Shown one piece after another: positions 9,129-18,061 of a stretch of DNA of 64,000 nucleotides. The notes beneath the pieces were generated by a model. It did no database searches. It was given only the letters and a program-made list of their open reading frames with translations, and had not been told where the DNA came from. The first letter of the stretch is position 1. Every line of letters starts with the position of its first letter. A program made the translations under genes and the position numbers. The stretch is from Stenotrophomonas sp. Marseille-Q4652 (GTDB lineage Bacteria > Pseudomonadota > Gammaproteobacteria > Xanthomonadales > Xanthomonadaceae). The DNA is taken from contig NZ_CAKAKE010000001.1 in NCBI RefSeq assembly GCF_916618915.1, positions 2,835,001-2,899,000 of the forward strand. The letters run 5' to 3'.

Positions 9129-10145
9129 TCAGGGGCTGTTGCCGAAGACGCCGTCGATCTCGATGCGCAGGTTGCGGCGGCACACCTGCGCGTGCAGGAA
9201 GATCCGCGGCACCTGCGGGTCCAGATGCCGGGCCAGGGCCGGGCGCACCAGCTCGATCTCGGCCGGGTCACGCAGGTAGACCTTGAGCGGGCTGTGCGCG
9301 CCGAAGGCCAGCGGCAACTGCGGCTGGCGTTCGCGCGCTGCGCCGATCAGGGCCTGGAAATTGGCGAAGGTTTCATCGATCTGGCGCAGCGTGCACTCGC
9401 CATGCAGCGATTCGTGGCCGACCACGCTGGCCGTGCCCGACAGCAGCAGCGGCAGCTGCATGCCCGGCGCCGGCAGCATCGCACGGGCAAAACTCGGCGG
9501 CTGCGGCCCGTACTGGCGGGGATAGCGGTAGGCAGCGACCTGGCGCGGGTTTTCCAGCGGCAGGCCCGGCTGCCGGGCCGACAGCCAGTACACCTGCAGC
9601 ACGCGCACGCCATCGACCCGGCCGATCGCGGTGGCCGCCGGCAGCGTGCCCGGATCGACCTGGCCCAGTCCCCGGGCGCGGCCCACGCAGAACTGGCGGT
9701 AGCGCTCCTGGTCGCCGTCGCCCTCGATGATCGCGTCGAAGTAGTTCCAGATCCGCAGCAGGTGCGGGCACTGCCCGGTGGCCAGCGCCTGCCCCAGTCC
9801 GACATAGGCCTGCTGCGCGGCGGCGGTGATGCCGCCGGCCCGGGCCTCGTCCACCTGCAGCGCGCCGAAGGCCAGTTGGCCATCGGTGGCCCAGGCCACG
9901 CCGTTGGCATCGCGCCCGTACCGCACCGGGCGCTGGCTGCGCCAGACTTCCAGCGGCGCATCGCCGATCGGCTGCAGGCCAACCTGCAGGTAGCGCGGGT
10001 CGTCGCAGGGCGGGATGGCGTTGCCGGACTGGAAGCCGATGATTGCCAGCACCTGCGGGTCGGCCAGCAGCTCCGGCAGTCGTGCGGGGTCGACGTAGTC
10101 GATGTCCAGGGCGGCGGCGGCAGCCAGCGGGGTAGCCGCGCTCAT
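9129..10145 (-). CDS. xanB2: chorismatase / 3- and 4-hydroxybenzoate synthase
   Basis: XanB2-type chorismatase, which converts chorismate to 3-hydroxybenzoate (pigment starter) and 4-hydroxybenzoate (a coenzyme Q precursor). The 338-residue length fits the family. It has the RidA-like two-domain fold seen in FkbO/Hyg5/XanB2 proteins, with LLRIWNYFDAI, LQVYWLSA and a C-terminal FLHAQVCRRNLRIEIDGVF. It is transcribed away from the ACP operon across a 228-base gap and toward xanA2. If it is the main 4-HBA source, as reported in Xanthomonas, losing it would affect respiration as well as pigment. Confidence 0.92.
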   Translation of the reverse strand: MSAATPLAAAAALDIDYVDPARLPELLADPQVLAIIGFQSGNAIPPCDDPRYLQVGLQPIGDAPLEVWRSQRPVRYGRDANGVAWATDGQLAFGALQVDEARAGGITAAAQQAYVGLGQALATGQCPHLLRIWNYFDAIIEGDGDQERYRQFCVGRARGLGQVDPGTLPAATAIGRVDGVRVLQVYWLSARQPGLPLENPRQVAAYRYPRQYGPQPPSFARAMLPAPGMQLPLLLSGTASVVGHESLHGECTLRQIDETFANFQALIGAARERQPQLPLAFGAHSPLKVYLRDPAEIELVRPALARHLDPQVPRIFLHAQVCRRNLRIEIDGVFGNSP

Positions 10146-10373
10146 GCCTGCCCCGCCGACCCGGACAGCATGCGGGGGCCGGCGATGGAAGCGGACCCGG
10201 GGATGGCCGGGCTCGGGGACAGTGCGGGAACGCGCGGGAACGACATGTGGGTGCGTAGACCAGATGTTGCCGGGACAGACCCTATGATAACGCCAGCCAA
10301 ATCACGGCCATGTTGCGCTGGCGATGCCGATACGGGATCGTTGCGCCCCCTTCCGCAGTCCCAAGGAAGTTCC
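10146..10373. promoter_or_regulatory. divergent xanB2 / xanC promoter region
   Basis: A 228-base gap separates leftward xanB2 from the rightward ACP operon. TATGATAA at 10283-10290 is the only AT-rich hexamer and is a plausible -10 for the ACP operon; no good -35 was found. AAGGAAG at 10363-10369 is a clear Shine-Dalgarno for the ACP start. Confidence 0.4.
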
Positions 10374-10643
10374 ATGTCCCAACAAACCGATGCCGAACGC
10401 GAATTGGCCGAGCTGCTGGTCGAAGCCCTGAACCTGGAAGACGTCAGCGCCGCGCAGATCGACCCCGAAGCACCGCTGTTCAACGACGGCCTGGGCCTGG
10501 ATTCGATCGATGCGCTGGAACTGGCCCTGGCCATCAGCAAGCGCTACGGCTTCCAGCTGCGTTCGGACAACGACGAGAACCACCGGATCTTCGCCTCGCT
10601 GCGCGCGCTGTCGGCGCACGTGCAGGCCAACAAGACCGTCTGA
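10374..10643 (+). CDS. xanC: acyl carrier protein of the aryl polyene cluster
   Basis: An 89-residue acyl carrier protein that would hold the aryl starter and growing polyene on a phosphopantetheine arm. The attachment serine is in GLGLDSIDALELALAI (Ser near residue 43), the classic DSxxxxEL motif. Start chosen from AAGGAAG five bases before the ATG. It is the first gene of an eight-gene rightward operon. Only one ACP is visible in the cluster, whereas E. coli-type aryl polyene clusters encode two. The xanC name rests on recalled gene order. Confidence 0.93.
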   Translation: MSQQTDAERELAELLVEALNLEDVSAAQIDPEAPLFNDGLGLDSIDALELALAISKRYGFQLRSDNDENHRIFASLRALSAHVQANKTV

Positions 10644-10644
10644 A

Positions 10645-11373
10645 ATGACTGTCGGCGCGGCCCCGCGCAGCGGCGCACCGGAGGCCGCCGGCGTCATCGC
10701 CCGCGCCCTGCTGCTGCTGGCCTACCCGCCGCTGGCCCACGTGGCCAGCCTGCGCGAGGAAGGGGCGTGGGCGGCGCTGGCGATGTTCAGCCTGCTGCTG
10801 CTGTGCCTGTGGGGGCCGCTGGCGCAGCGCCGGCCATGGGCTTGGGCGGTGCTGCTGGCCGGCATTGTCGCGGCGGTGTGGGCCGCGGCCTCGCCGTCGG
10901 TGTGGATGCTGCTGCTCGGCCCGGCCGTGGTGTTCCCGGCGCTGGTGGGCTGGGGCTTTGCCCGCACCCTGAGGCACGGGCGAACTCCGCTGATCTCCTG
11001 CTTCGTCAACGCGCTCTACCAGCGCGCCGGCCGCGAGGTCAGCCCGGCGTTGGCCCGTTACAGCCGCCGCCTGACCTGGGGCTGGGCGCTGGTGCTGTGG
11101 GCGCTGGCGCTGGTCAACGTGGCGCTGGCGCTGTGCGCTGTGCCCGATGGCCTGCTGGCCGCGTTCGGCGTGCAGCCGTGGTGGCCGATCAACCACGAGC
11201 AGTGGTCCTGGTACAGCAACCTCGCCACCTGGGGCCTGACCGGCGGCTTTGCGGTGGGCGAGTACGCGTTGCGCAGCCACCTGTTCCCCGACCCGCCGTA
11301 CCGCAACGCGCTGCAGTTCCTGCGCCAGATGGGCCAGGTCGGTCCGGCGGTGTGGCGCGACGTGATGCGCTGA
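10645..11373 (+). CDS. aryl polyene cluster membrane protein (COG4648-like)
   Basis: A 242-residue integral membrane protein, one base after the ACP stop. Hydrophobic segments include ALLLLAYPPLAHVA, LAMFSLLLLCLWGP, AVLLAGIVAAVWAA, LLLGPAVVFPALVGWGF and ALVLWALALVNVALALC. Proteins of this type are common in aryl polyene clusters and are annotated only as predicted membrane protein; a role in assembling or handing over the product is inferred. The start at 10645 fits the tight coupling. Confidence 0.75.
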   Translation: MTVGAAPRSGAPEAAGVIARALLLLAYPPLAHVASLREEGAWAALAMFSLLLLCLWGPLAQRRPWAWAVLLAGIVAAVWAAASPSVWMLLLGPAVVFPALVGWGFARTLRHGRTPLISCFVNALYQRAGREVSPALARYSRRLTWGWALVLWALALVNVALALCAVPDGLLAAFGVQPWWPINHEQWSWYSNLATWGLTGGFAVGEYALRSHLFPDPPYRNALQFLRQMGQVGPAVWRDVMR

Positions 11374-11413
11374 GCCCCGTATCCTCTGGCCTGGCGCCGT
11401 CGTTCCTTCCTGC

Positions 11414-11710
11414 ATGCAGTTCACCATTCCCCACGACCATCCCTGCCTGCCCGGGCACTTCCCCGGACACCCGCTGGTGCCCGGCGTGGTGGTGCTGGAG
11501 CAGGTGCTGCTGGCGATCCAGGCCCGCACCGGTACCCGTGCGCAGTCGTTGCGGCTGGGCCAGGTGAAGTTCGTCGGCCCGCTGCTGCCGGGCCAGTGCG
11601 CCAGCATCGAGCTCGAACACCTGCCGCCGCGCTGGCGCTTCGTGGTGCGCCGGGATGGGGACGTACTGGTGCGCGGCGACATGCAGCCCGACCCGGGGCC
11701 GGCGGCATGA
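11414..11710 (+). CDS. FabZ/ApeI-like 3-hydroxyacyl-ACP dehydratase
   Basis: A short (98-residue) hot-dog protein that probably dehydrates 3-hydroxyacyl-ACP during polyene extension. The FabA/FabZ signature is present near the N-terminus: HPCLPGHFPGHPLVPGVV, with the histidine and PGH-FPG-P-PG pattern. It is shorter than FabZ (about 150 residues) but in the range of ApeI-type cluster dehydratases. Its stop overlaps the next start as ATGA. A second, different dehydratase lies at 15575. Confidence 0.82.
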   Translation: MQFTIPHDHPCLPGHFPGHPLVPGVVVLEQVLLAIQARTGTRAQSLRLGQVKFVGPLLPGQCASIELEHLPPRWRFVVRRDGDVLVRGDMQPDPGPAA

Positions 11711-12690
11711 GCAGCGAGGTCGACTGGAAGCGGCGCCCCGAGGGCGGCGGACGCCTGGCCGTATCGCTGATCGCGTGGATCGCGCGGCATTGCGGGCGCC
11801 CGGTGGCGCGTGCCTGCCTGTATCCGATCACCCTGTATTTCCTGGTCATGCGCGCGCCCGAGCGGCGCGCCTCGCGCGCTTTCCTGTCGCGGCTGGACGG
11901 GCGCCGCGCCGGCGTGCCCGAGGTGGCCCGCCACATCCACACCTTCGCCTCCACCATCCTGGACCGGGTATTCATGCTGGGCGGGCGCATGCAGCTGTTC
12001 GACATCCGCAGCAACGGCCTGGATGAGCTGCACGCGGCGATGGACCTGGGCCGCGGCGTGCTGGTGTTCGGCTCGCACCTGGGCAGTTTCGATGCGCTGC
12101 GGGTGCTGGCCCGCGGCCGTCCTGACGTGAAGCTGCGGGTGGTGCTGGACAAGTCGCACAACCCGGCAGTGACCGAGCTGCTGGACCGGCTCGACCCGGG
12201 CCTGGCCGCCGGCATCATCGATGCCTCGCAGGAAGGGCCGGTGATCGCGCTGGAGATCAAGCACGCGCTGGAAGAAGGCGCGCTGGTGGCGCTGCTGGTC
12301 GACCGCGCACGGCCCGGCGAGCCCTCGGTGCCGGCGCGGCTGCCCGGGCAGGACGCGCCGTTCCCGACCACGCCGTGGCTGATCGCGGCGGTGCTGCGGG
12401 TGCCGGTGGTGCTCGCCTTCGGCCTGTACCGGGGCGGCAACCGCTACGACCTGGAATTCGAGCTGTTCGACAACGAGATCAGCATTCCCCGCCGCGAACG
12501 CGCGGCAACCGTGGCCGCGCTGGTGCAGCGCTACGCCGCGCGGCTGGAGGCCCGGCTGCGCGAGTCCCCCTACAACTGGTTCAACTTCTATGATTTCTGG
12601 CACTCCCCGTCGTCCAGTCCCCAAGTCCCCGCGCCTGTGGGCGCTGGCCCTGCTGTGGGCCACGCTGCCGGCGAGCGCGGCGGACCTTGA
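11707..12690 (+). CDS. LpxL/HtrB-type lysophospholipid acyltransferase
   Basis: A 327-residue acyltransferase of the lauroyl/myristoyl LpxL family. It probably transfers an acyl chain, or the polyene itself, to a lipid anchor at the inner membrane. After an N-terminal membrane segment (ACLYPITLYFLVM), GSHLGSFDALRVL supplies an H-x4-D-like motif. The recognisable family fold ends at SPYNWFNFYDFW. About 30 Pro/Ser/Ala/Gly-rich residues follow, and their DNA is also the signal-peptide region of the next gene, a 101-base overlap. The tail may be natural or the result of a lost stop. Confidence 0.82.
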   Translation: MSSEVDWKRRPEGGGRLAVSLIAWIARHCGRPVARACLYPITLYFLVMRAPERRASRAFLSRLDGRRAGVPEVARHIHTFASTILDRVFMLGGRMQLFDIRSNGLDELHAAMDLGRGVLVFGSHLGSFDALRVLARGRPDVKLRVVLDKSHNPAVTELLDRLDPGLAAGIIDASQEGPVIALEIKHALEEGALVALLVDRARPGEPSVPARLPGQDAPFPTTPWLIAAVLRVPVVLAFGLYRGGNRYDLEFELFDNEISIPRRERAATVAALVQRYAARLEARLRESPYNWFNFYDFWHSPSSSPQVPAPVGAGPAVGHAAGERGGP

Positions 12691-13252
12691 TCCGGCCTGG
12701 GTGCTGCAGCAGCTGGCGCAGCCCGCGCCCAGCCAGACCCCGTTCGTCGAACTGCGCGGCTCGGCGCTGCTGAAGGAACCGCTGCGCGTGTCCGGGCAGT
12801 ACCGTCGCCCCGACGCCACCACCCTGGTGCGCGAGGTGCAGCAGCCCTACCGCGAGACCTCGCGCATCGCCGGGGGCAAGGTCGTGATCAGCCGCGACGG
12901 CAAGCCGCCGCGCGAATTCGCGCTGTCGCGCGTGCCGGAACTGGCCGACCTGCAGCGCAGCTTCAGTGCGCTGCTCTCCGGTGACGGCGCGGCATTGCGG
13001 CAGCACTACGACATGCTCGCCAGCGGCGGGCGCGCGCAGTGGGTGCTGGCCCTGCAGCCGAAGGAAGCCGCGCTGGCCAGGCGCGTGCGCGAGGTGAACC
13101 TGCATGGCCGCGACGGCGAACTGCGCTGCATCGAGACCCGCCCGGCCAAGGGCGATGTGCAGCGCACCCTGGTCGGCAGTGCCGCCGAGGCCGCCGAAGG
13201 AGTGAAGGACGCCGCCGCGCTGGCCGATCTCTGCCACGGCAAGGCGCAGTGA
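12590..13252 (+). CDS. LolA-like periplasmic outer-membrane carrier protein
   Basis: A 220-residue exported protein resembling LolA (COG2834), expected to ferry the pigment lipid or help its insertion in the outer membrane. A signal peptide is visible: basic RRPVPKSPR, then LWALALLWATLPASA, with cleavage before ADLDPAW. The body has the LolA-like FVELRGSALLKEPLRVSG and a pattern of paired beta strands. Only the ATG at 12590 gives a full signal peptide, so the 101-base overlap with the acyltransferase gene looks real. There is no Shine-Dalgarno; coupled translation is likely. Confidence 0.78.
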   Translation: MISGTPRRPVPKSPRLWALALLWATLPASAADLDPAWVLQQLAQPAPSQTPFVELRGSALLKEPLRVSGQYRRPDATTLVREVQQPYRETSRIAGGKVVISRDGKPPREFALSRVPELADLQRSFSALLSGDGAALRQHYDMLASGGRAQWVLALQPKEAALARRVREVNLHGRDGELRCIETRPAKGDVQRTLVGSAAEAAEGVKDAAALADLCHGKAQ

Positions 13253-13254
13253 CG

Positions 13255-15588
13255 ATGTCGGCAAGGCAACGCACCGGCCTGGCGCTGGCCTGGCTGCTGC
13301 TCCTGCTCGTGGCTGGCGCGTGGATCAGCAGCCGGATCGGGGTCAGCGGCGACCTGCGCAAGTTCATGCCCGACGCGCAGACCCCGGCCGAGAAGCTGCT
13401 GCTGGACGAGCTGGGCGAAGGCCCGGGCTCGCGCCTGCTGCTGCTGGCCCTGTCCGGCGATACGCCGGAGGTGCTGGCCCAACAGTCACAGGCACTGCGC
13501 CAGGCGCTGGAGGCCGAGCCGCTGGTCGAACTGGTGGCCAATGGCGAACAGGCCGGGCTGGAGGCAATTCCCGAAACGCTGCTGCCGTACCGCTACCTGC
13601 TCTCGGCCGATGCCGCCGCATCGCTCCAGGCCGATGCCCTGGCGCAGGCGCTGCAGGAACGCGTGCAGGACCTCGGCTCGCCGGCCGGTGCGCTGGTCGA
13701 GCCGCTGATCGGTTCCGATCCGACCCTGGAGATCGTCAAGCTGGCCGAGGCGCTGCAGCCGGCCCGTGCGCCGCAGCGGCTGCACGAGGTCTGGTTCGAC
13801 CGCGGCGGCCGGCAGGCCCTGCTGCTGGTGCAGACCCGCGCCGCCGGCTTCGATCCCAGTGGCCAGCAGCAGGTGGTCGATGCGATCAACCGCGCCTTTG
13901 CCGAGGCCGCCGGCGCCAGCTCCAGCCGGCTGGAAATGACCGGTCCCGGCGCGTTCTCGGTCAAGATCGGCAACCGCACCGCGGGCGAGGCCAGCACCAT
14001 CGGCATGGTCGACACCCTCGGCCTGGTGCTGCTGCTGTGGCTGGCCTACCGCAGCTGGAAGATGCCGCTGCTGGGCTTCCTGCCGCTGGCCAGCGCCGGC
14101 CTGGCCGGGCTGGGCGCGGTGGCGCTCGGCTTCGAGGGCGTGCATGGCATCACCATCGCCTTCGGCTTCACCCTGATCGGCGTGGTCCAGGATTATCCGA
14201 TCCACTTCTTCAGCCACCAGCGGCCCGGGCTGTCGCCATGGGACAACGTGCGCGCGCTGTGGCCGACCCTGCGCACCGGCGTGGTCGCCACCTGCATCGC
14301 CTACCTGACCTTCCTGTTCTCCGGCGTGGCCGGGCTCAAGCAGCTGGCGGTGTTCACCATCGTCGCGCTGGCCACCGCCGCCCTGGTCACCCGCTTCCTG
14401 CTGCCGGCGCTGGTCGATCCGGCCCCGCGTGACCTGGCCGATTCGCCGGCGCTGGCACGGCTGTGGCAGTGGGTGCAGCGCCTGCCGCGCCCACGCTGGT
14501 CACTGCTGCCGCTGGCGCTGGTCGCCGTGGCCGTCAGCGCCCTGGCACCGGGTGCGTTCTGGCAGAACGATCTGGGCCGGCTGACGCCGGTGGACCCGGA
14601 CGACCTGGCACGCGATGCGCAGCTGCGCGATGAACTGGGCGCACCGGACGTGCGCTACGTGCTGACCCTGCGCGGCCCCGATGCCGAGTCCGTGCTGGCC
14701 GCGTCCGAGCAGCTTCGTCCGGCGCTGGAACAACTGGTCGCCGACGGCCGGCTGCGTTCCTTCGACATGGCCGCGCGCTACCTGCCCAGCGCCGCCACCC
14801 AAGGCCAGCGCCAGCAGCAGTTGCCGGCTGCCGACGTGCTGGCCGCGCGCATGGACGTGGCCGTGGCCGCCAGTCCGTTCCGCGCCGATGCGTTCGAGCC
14901 GTTCCTGGCCGACGTGGAAACCGCACGCAGCGCGCCGCCGCTGCGGCTGCAGGACCTGCGCGGCTCGCCGCTGGCCGGCGCGGTCGAGGGCCTGATGCTG
15001 GTCCGACCGGACCAGGCCACCGCCCTGGTCACGCTCAGCGGCCTGGTCGATGTTGCCGCCGTCGCGGCCACTGCCCGCGAACACGGCGCCGAACTGCTGG
15101 ACATGAAGGACGCGTCCGAATCACTGGTGGCCTCGTACCGCCAGCGCGTGCTGGCCGCCCTCGGCGTGGCGGTGCTGCTGCTGGCCGGCACGGTCTGGTT
15201 GTCGCTGCGCTCGCCCGCGCGCATGTGGCGGGTGCTGCTGCCAATGCTGCTCACCACCGCGCTGGTGCTGGCGGTGCTGCGTGGCTGCGGTGTCGAGCTG
15301 AACCTGTTCCACCTGATCGGCCTGATCCTGGCCGCCGGGCTGGGCCTGGACTACGGCCTGTTCTTCGAGCACGCCGGCGATGACCGCGGCGACCAGCTGC
15401 GCACCCTGCACGGGGTGATCGTGTGCAGCCTGATGACCCTGCTGGTGTTCAGCCTGCTGGCGTGGTCGTCGATCCCGGTGCTGCGCGCGATCGGCAGCAC
15501 GGTGGCGCTGGGCGTGCTGTGCAACTTCATCCTGGCGCTGCTGGTGTCGCGCCATCCGGTGGGCGAGGGCGTGAATGATCGGGCGTGA
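13255..15588 (+). CDS. MMPL/RND-family exporter
   Basis: A 777-residue MMPL-family transporter (COG4258 type), probably the exporter of the polyene or its lipid conjugate. The topology is typical: one N-terminal TM (LALAWLLLLLVAGAWIS), a large periplasmic loop, a five-TM bundle around residues 250-400 (TIGMVDTLGLVLLLWLAY, then the GVVQDYPIHFFSHQ segment), a second periplasmic domain and a second TM bundle containing GLGLDYGLFFEHAGD. The ATG at 13255 is used; a GTG six bases upstream would overlap the previous stop. Confidence 0.88.
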   Translation: MSARQRTGLALAWLLLLLVAGAWISSRIGVSGDLRKFMPDAQTPAEKLLLDELGEGPGSRLLLLALSGDTPEVLAQQSQALRQALEAEPLVELVANGEQAGLEAIPETLLPYRYLLSADAAASLQADALAQALQERVQDLGSPAGALVEPLIGSDPTLEIVKLAEALQPARAPQRLHEVWFDRGGRQALLLVQTRAAGFDPSGQQQVVDAINRAFAEAAGASSSRLEMTGPGAFSVKIGNRTAGEASTIGMVDTLGLVLLLWLAYRSWKMPLLGFLPLASAGLAGLGAVALGFEGVHGITIAFGFTLIGVVQDYPIHFFSHQRPGLSPWDNVRALWPTLRTGVVATCIAYLTFLFSGVAGLKQLAVFTIVALATAALVTRFLLPALVDPAPRDLADSPALARLWQWVQRLPRPRWSLLPLALVAVAVSALAPGAFWQNDLGRLTPVDPDDLARDAQLRDELGAPDVRYVLTLRGPDAESVLAASEQLRPALEQLVADGRLRSFDMAARYLPSAATQGQRQQQLPAADVLAARMDVAVAASPFRADAFEPFLADVETARSAPPLRLQDLRGSPLAGAVEGLMLVRPDQATALVTLSGLVDVAAVAATAREHGAELLDMKDASESLVASYRQRVLAALGVAVLLLAGTVWLSLRSPARMWRVLLPMLLTTALVLAVLRGCGVELNLFHLIGLILAAGLGLDYGLFFEHAGDDRGDQLRTLHGVIVCSLMTLLVFSLLAWSSIPVLRAIGSTVALGVLCNFILALLVSRHPVGEGVNDRA

Positions 15589-16012
15589 GGAGATCCTGGC
15601 GCTGGTGCCGCACCAGTACGGCATGTGCCTGTGGGACGAGGTGCTGGACTGGGACGCAGGGCAGGTGAGGGTGCGCGCGCACAACCACCGCGATCCGGCG
15701 CATCCGCTGCGCCACGACGGCCAGCTGCATGCGATCCACCTGTGCGAATACGGCGCCCAGGCCATGGCCGTGCACGGTGGCCTGCGGGCGGGCGAAAGCG
15801 GCGGCCGTGCACCGGCCGGCATGCTGGTGGCGCTGCGCGACATGCAGCTGCACGTGGCCCGCATCGACGACCTGCCCGGCGCGCTGGAGGCCACCGCGCG
15901 CGTGCTGGTCGAAGCCGAGGGCAGCCAGCAGTACGCCTTCGAAATCCACCACGACGGCCAGCTGCTGGCCGCCGGTCGCGCCGCGGTGATGCTGCAGCTG
16001 CCGCCACGATGA
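15575..16012 (+). CDS. ApeP-like 3-hydroxyacyl-ACP dehydratase
   Basis: A 145-residue hot-dog protein like ApeP, a dehydratase of aryl polyene extension. Its N-terminus ALVPHQYGMCLWDEVLDWD has the pattern expected for this family, with His and Asp as candidate catalytic residues. It overlaps the exporter gene by 14 bases. It differs clearly from the shorter FabZ-like dehydratase at 11414, so the cluster carries two dehydratase types. Confidence 0.85.
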   Translation: MIGREEILALVPHQYGMCLWDEVLDWDAGQVRVRAHNHRDPAHPLRHDGQLHAIHLCEYGAQAMAVHGGLRAGESGGRAPAGMLVALRDMQLHVARIDDLPGALEATARVLVEAEGSQQYAFEIHHDGQLLAAGRAAVMLQLPPR

Positions 16013-16037
16013 CCGACAACAAGCGAGGACTCCTGCA

Positions 16038-16769
16038 ATGAACCGACCCGTGCGCCGTGCGCTGGTGACCGGCGGCAGTGGCGACCTGGGCGGGGCGATC
16101 TGCCGCCGCCTGGCCGCCGATGGCGCCAGCGTGATCGTCCATGCCAACAGCAACCTGGCCCGCGCCCAAGAGGTGGTCGCCGCGATCATCGCCGACGGTG
16201 GCCAGGCCAGTGCGGTGGCCTTCGATGTCGCCGATGCCGAGGCCACCTCCGCGGCGATGGAGCAACTGCTGGCCGATGGTGCGATCGACATCGTCGTCAA
16301 CAACGCCGGCATCCATGACGACGCACCGATGGCCGGCATGGACCGCGAGCGCTGGACCCGGGTCATCGATGTCTCGCTGCATGGCTTCTTCAACGTCACC
16401 CAGCCACTGCTGCTGCCAATGGCGCGCAAGCGCTGGGGGCGCATCGTCAACGTGTCCTCGGTGGCGGCGGTGCTCGGCAACCGCGGCCAGACCAACTACG
16501 CCGCGGCCAAGGCCGCGCTGCACGGCGCCAGCAAGTCGCTGGCGCGCGAGATGGCCAGCCGCGGCATCAGCGTCAATGTCGTCGCCCCGGGCGTGATCGA
16601 GGGCCAGATGGCTGCCGACGCGTTCCCCGCCGAGATGATCAGGCAGACCGTGCCGGCCGCGCGTGCCGGCAGGCCGGAGGAAGTGGCCGCGCTGGTCGCC
16701 TTCCTGTGCAGCGATGCCGCCGGCTACATCAACGGCCAGGTCATCGGCATCAACGGCGGCATGGCCTGA
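16038..16769 (+). CDS. FabG-type 3-oxoacyl-ACP reductase (ApeQ-like)
   Basis: A 243-residue short-chain dehydrogenase expected to reduce 3-oxoacyl-ACP to 3-hydroxyacyl-ACP with NADPH in the polyene cycle. Visible motifs are the nucleotide-binding TGGSGDLGGAI, NNAG, the catalytic serine in NVSSVAAVLG and the YxxxK pair in NYAAAKAA. GAGGAC lies before the ATG. It is the last gene of the rightward pigment operon and converges on the antiporter with only 15 bases between stops. Confidence 0.93.
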   Translation: MNRPVRRALVTGGSGDLGGAICRRLAADGASVIVHANSNLARAQEVVAAIIADGGQASAVAFDVADAEATSAAMEQLLADGAIDIVVNNAGIHDDAPMAGMDRERWTRVIDVSLHGFFNVTQPLLLPMARKRWGRIVNVSSVAAVLGNRGQTNYAAAKAALHGASKSLAREMASRGISVNVVAPGVIEGQMAADAFPAEMIRQTVPAARAGRPEEVAALVAFLCSDAAGYINGQVIGINGGMA

Positions 16770-16784
16770 GCCAACATACAGGCG

Positions 16785-18041
16785 TCAGTCCGGCAGACCG
16801 TTTTGCGCCGGACTGGCGGCCTGGCCGCGTTTGCCGGAGAACAGCGTCAGCAGCGGGCCGGTCATCACCGTGGTGGCGATCGCCATCACCAGCAGCAGGG
16901 TGAACAGCTCCTGGCCGATCAGCCCGGCATCCAGGCCAACCTTGATGACGATCAGCTCCATCAGCGCCCGCGCGTTCATCAGCGAGCCCACCGCGAAGCT
17001 GTCGCGCCAGCCAAAACCACCGATGCGCGCGCCGGCCGCACCGCCCAGCACCTTGCCCAGCACCGCGGCGAGCATGATCAGCGCCAGCGCGCCCAGCCCG
17101 GCACCGACGAAGGCATCGGCGGTGGTGTTGAGCCCGGCCAGGGCGAAGAAGATCGGCATCAGCACGATGATCGCCAGGTGCTCGACCCGCTCGATCATCG
17201 CCCGCAGCAGGCGGTCATCGCGCGGCAGGCAGGCGCCGAACAGGAACGCGCCGAACACCGGATGCAGGTGCAGCCACTGGGTGGTGGCCGCACTCGCGAA
17301 CACGCCGACCAGCAGCGCCGCCAGCACCATGCCCGAAGGCTGGCCGTCGGCGGCATGGCGCCGCAGCAGCCAGGCGAACAGTGGCCGCACCGCGGCAAAC
17401 ATCACTCCGCACAGCACCACCAGTCCCAGCGTGGTGCGTGCGAAGCCGGCAAAACCCTCGCCCGAACCGATCAGCGCCACCACCAGGGCGAGCATGATCC
17501 ACGCGAACACATCGGCGATCGCCGCTGCCGACAGCGACAGCTGGCCGATGCGGGTATGGGTCATGCCGCGTTCCTTGAGGATGCGCGCCATGATCGGGAA
17601 CGCGGTGATCGACATCGCCGCGGCCATGAACAGCGCGAACGGCCAGAAGCCCACGCCGGCCGGTGCCATGGCCGGATGCAGCCATGGGGCGATGCAGATG
17701 CCCAGCGCCATCGGTGCCAGCACGCTGAGGATGCCGACCCAGCCGGCACTGCGCAGCTGCGCACGCACGCCTTCCGGCGCACGCAGCTCCAGGCCGACGA
17801 TGAACATGAAGAGCACCAGCCCCAGCATCGACAGCGAGGACAGCGCCGGCAGCGAGTCGGCGCTGAACAGGGTGGCGTGGAACTGCGGGAACACGCTGCC
17901 CAGCACGATCGGCCCGAGCACGATGCCCGCGGCCATTTCGCCAATGACCGGCGGCTGGCCGAGATGGCGCAGCAGCAGTCCGCACAGGCGGGCCGTTGCC
18001 AGGATCACGACCAGTTGCAGCAACAGCGGCGAGTGCGGCAT
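16785..18041 (-). CDS. CPA2-family cation/proton antiporter
   Basis: A 418-residue membrane antiporter of the KefB/NapA (CPA2) type, exchanging Na+ or K+ for protons. It has about 12 hydrophobic helices. The N-terminal GQPPVIGEMAAGIVLGP is the typical signature, and SAAAIADVFAWIMLA holds the Asp of the ion-binding site. No C-terminal TrkA-N/RCK domain is present. It starts 20 bases after the halogenase-like gene and appears to be the last gene of the leftward pigment operon. Why an antiporter sits there is not clear. Confidence 0.88.
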   Translation of the reverse strand: MPHSPLLLQLVVILATARLCGLLLRHLGQPPVIGEMAAGIVLGPIVLGSVFPQFHATLFSADSLPALSSLSMLGLVLFMFIVGLELRAPEGVRAQLRSAGWVGILSVLAPMALGICIAPWLHPAMAPAGVGFWPFALFMAAAMSITAFPIMARILKERGMTHTRIGQLSLSAAAIADVFAWIMLALVVALIGSGEGFAGFARTTLGLVVLCGVMFAAVRPLFAWLLRRHAADGQPSGMVLAALLVGVFASAATTQWLHLHPVFGAFLFGACLPRDDRLLRAMIERVEHLAIIVLMPIFFALAGLNTTADAFVGAGLGALALIMLAAVLGKVLGGAAGARIGGFGWRDSFAVGSLMNARALMELIVIKVGLDAGLIGQELFTLLLVMAIATTVMTGPLLTLFSGKRGQAASPAQNGLPD

Positions 18042-18061
18042 CGGAGCGCTCGGTCAGGGGG

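Noticed and set aside
10534..12822. 762-codon leftward frame over the pigment operon
   Set aside because: Low-complexity antisense frame covering four recognised pigment genes.
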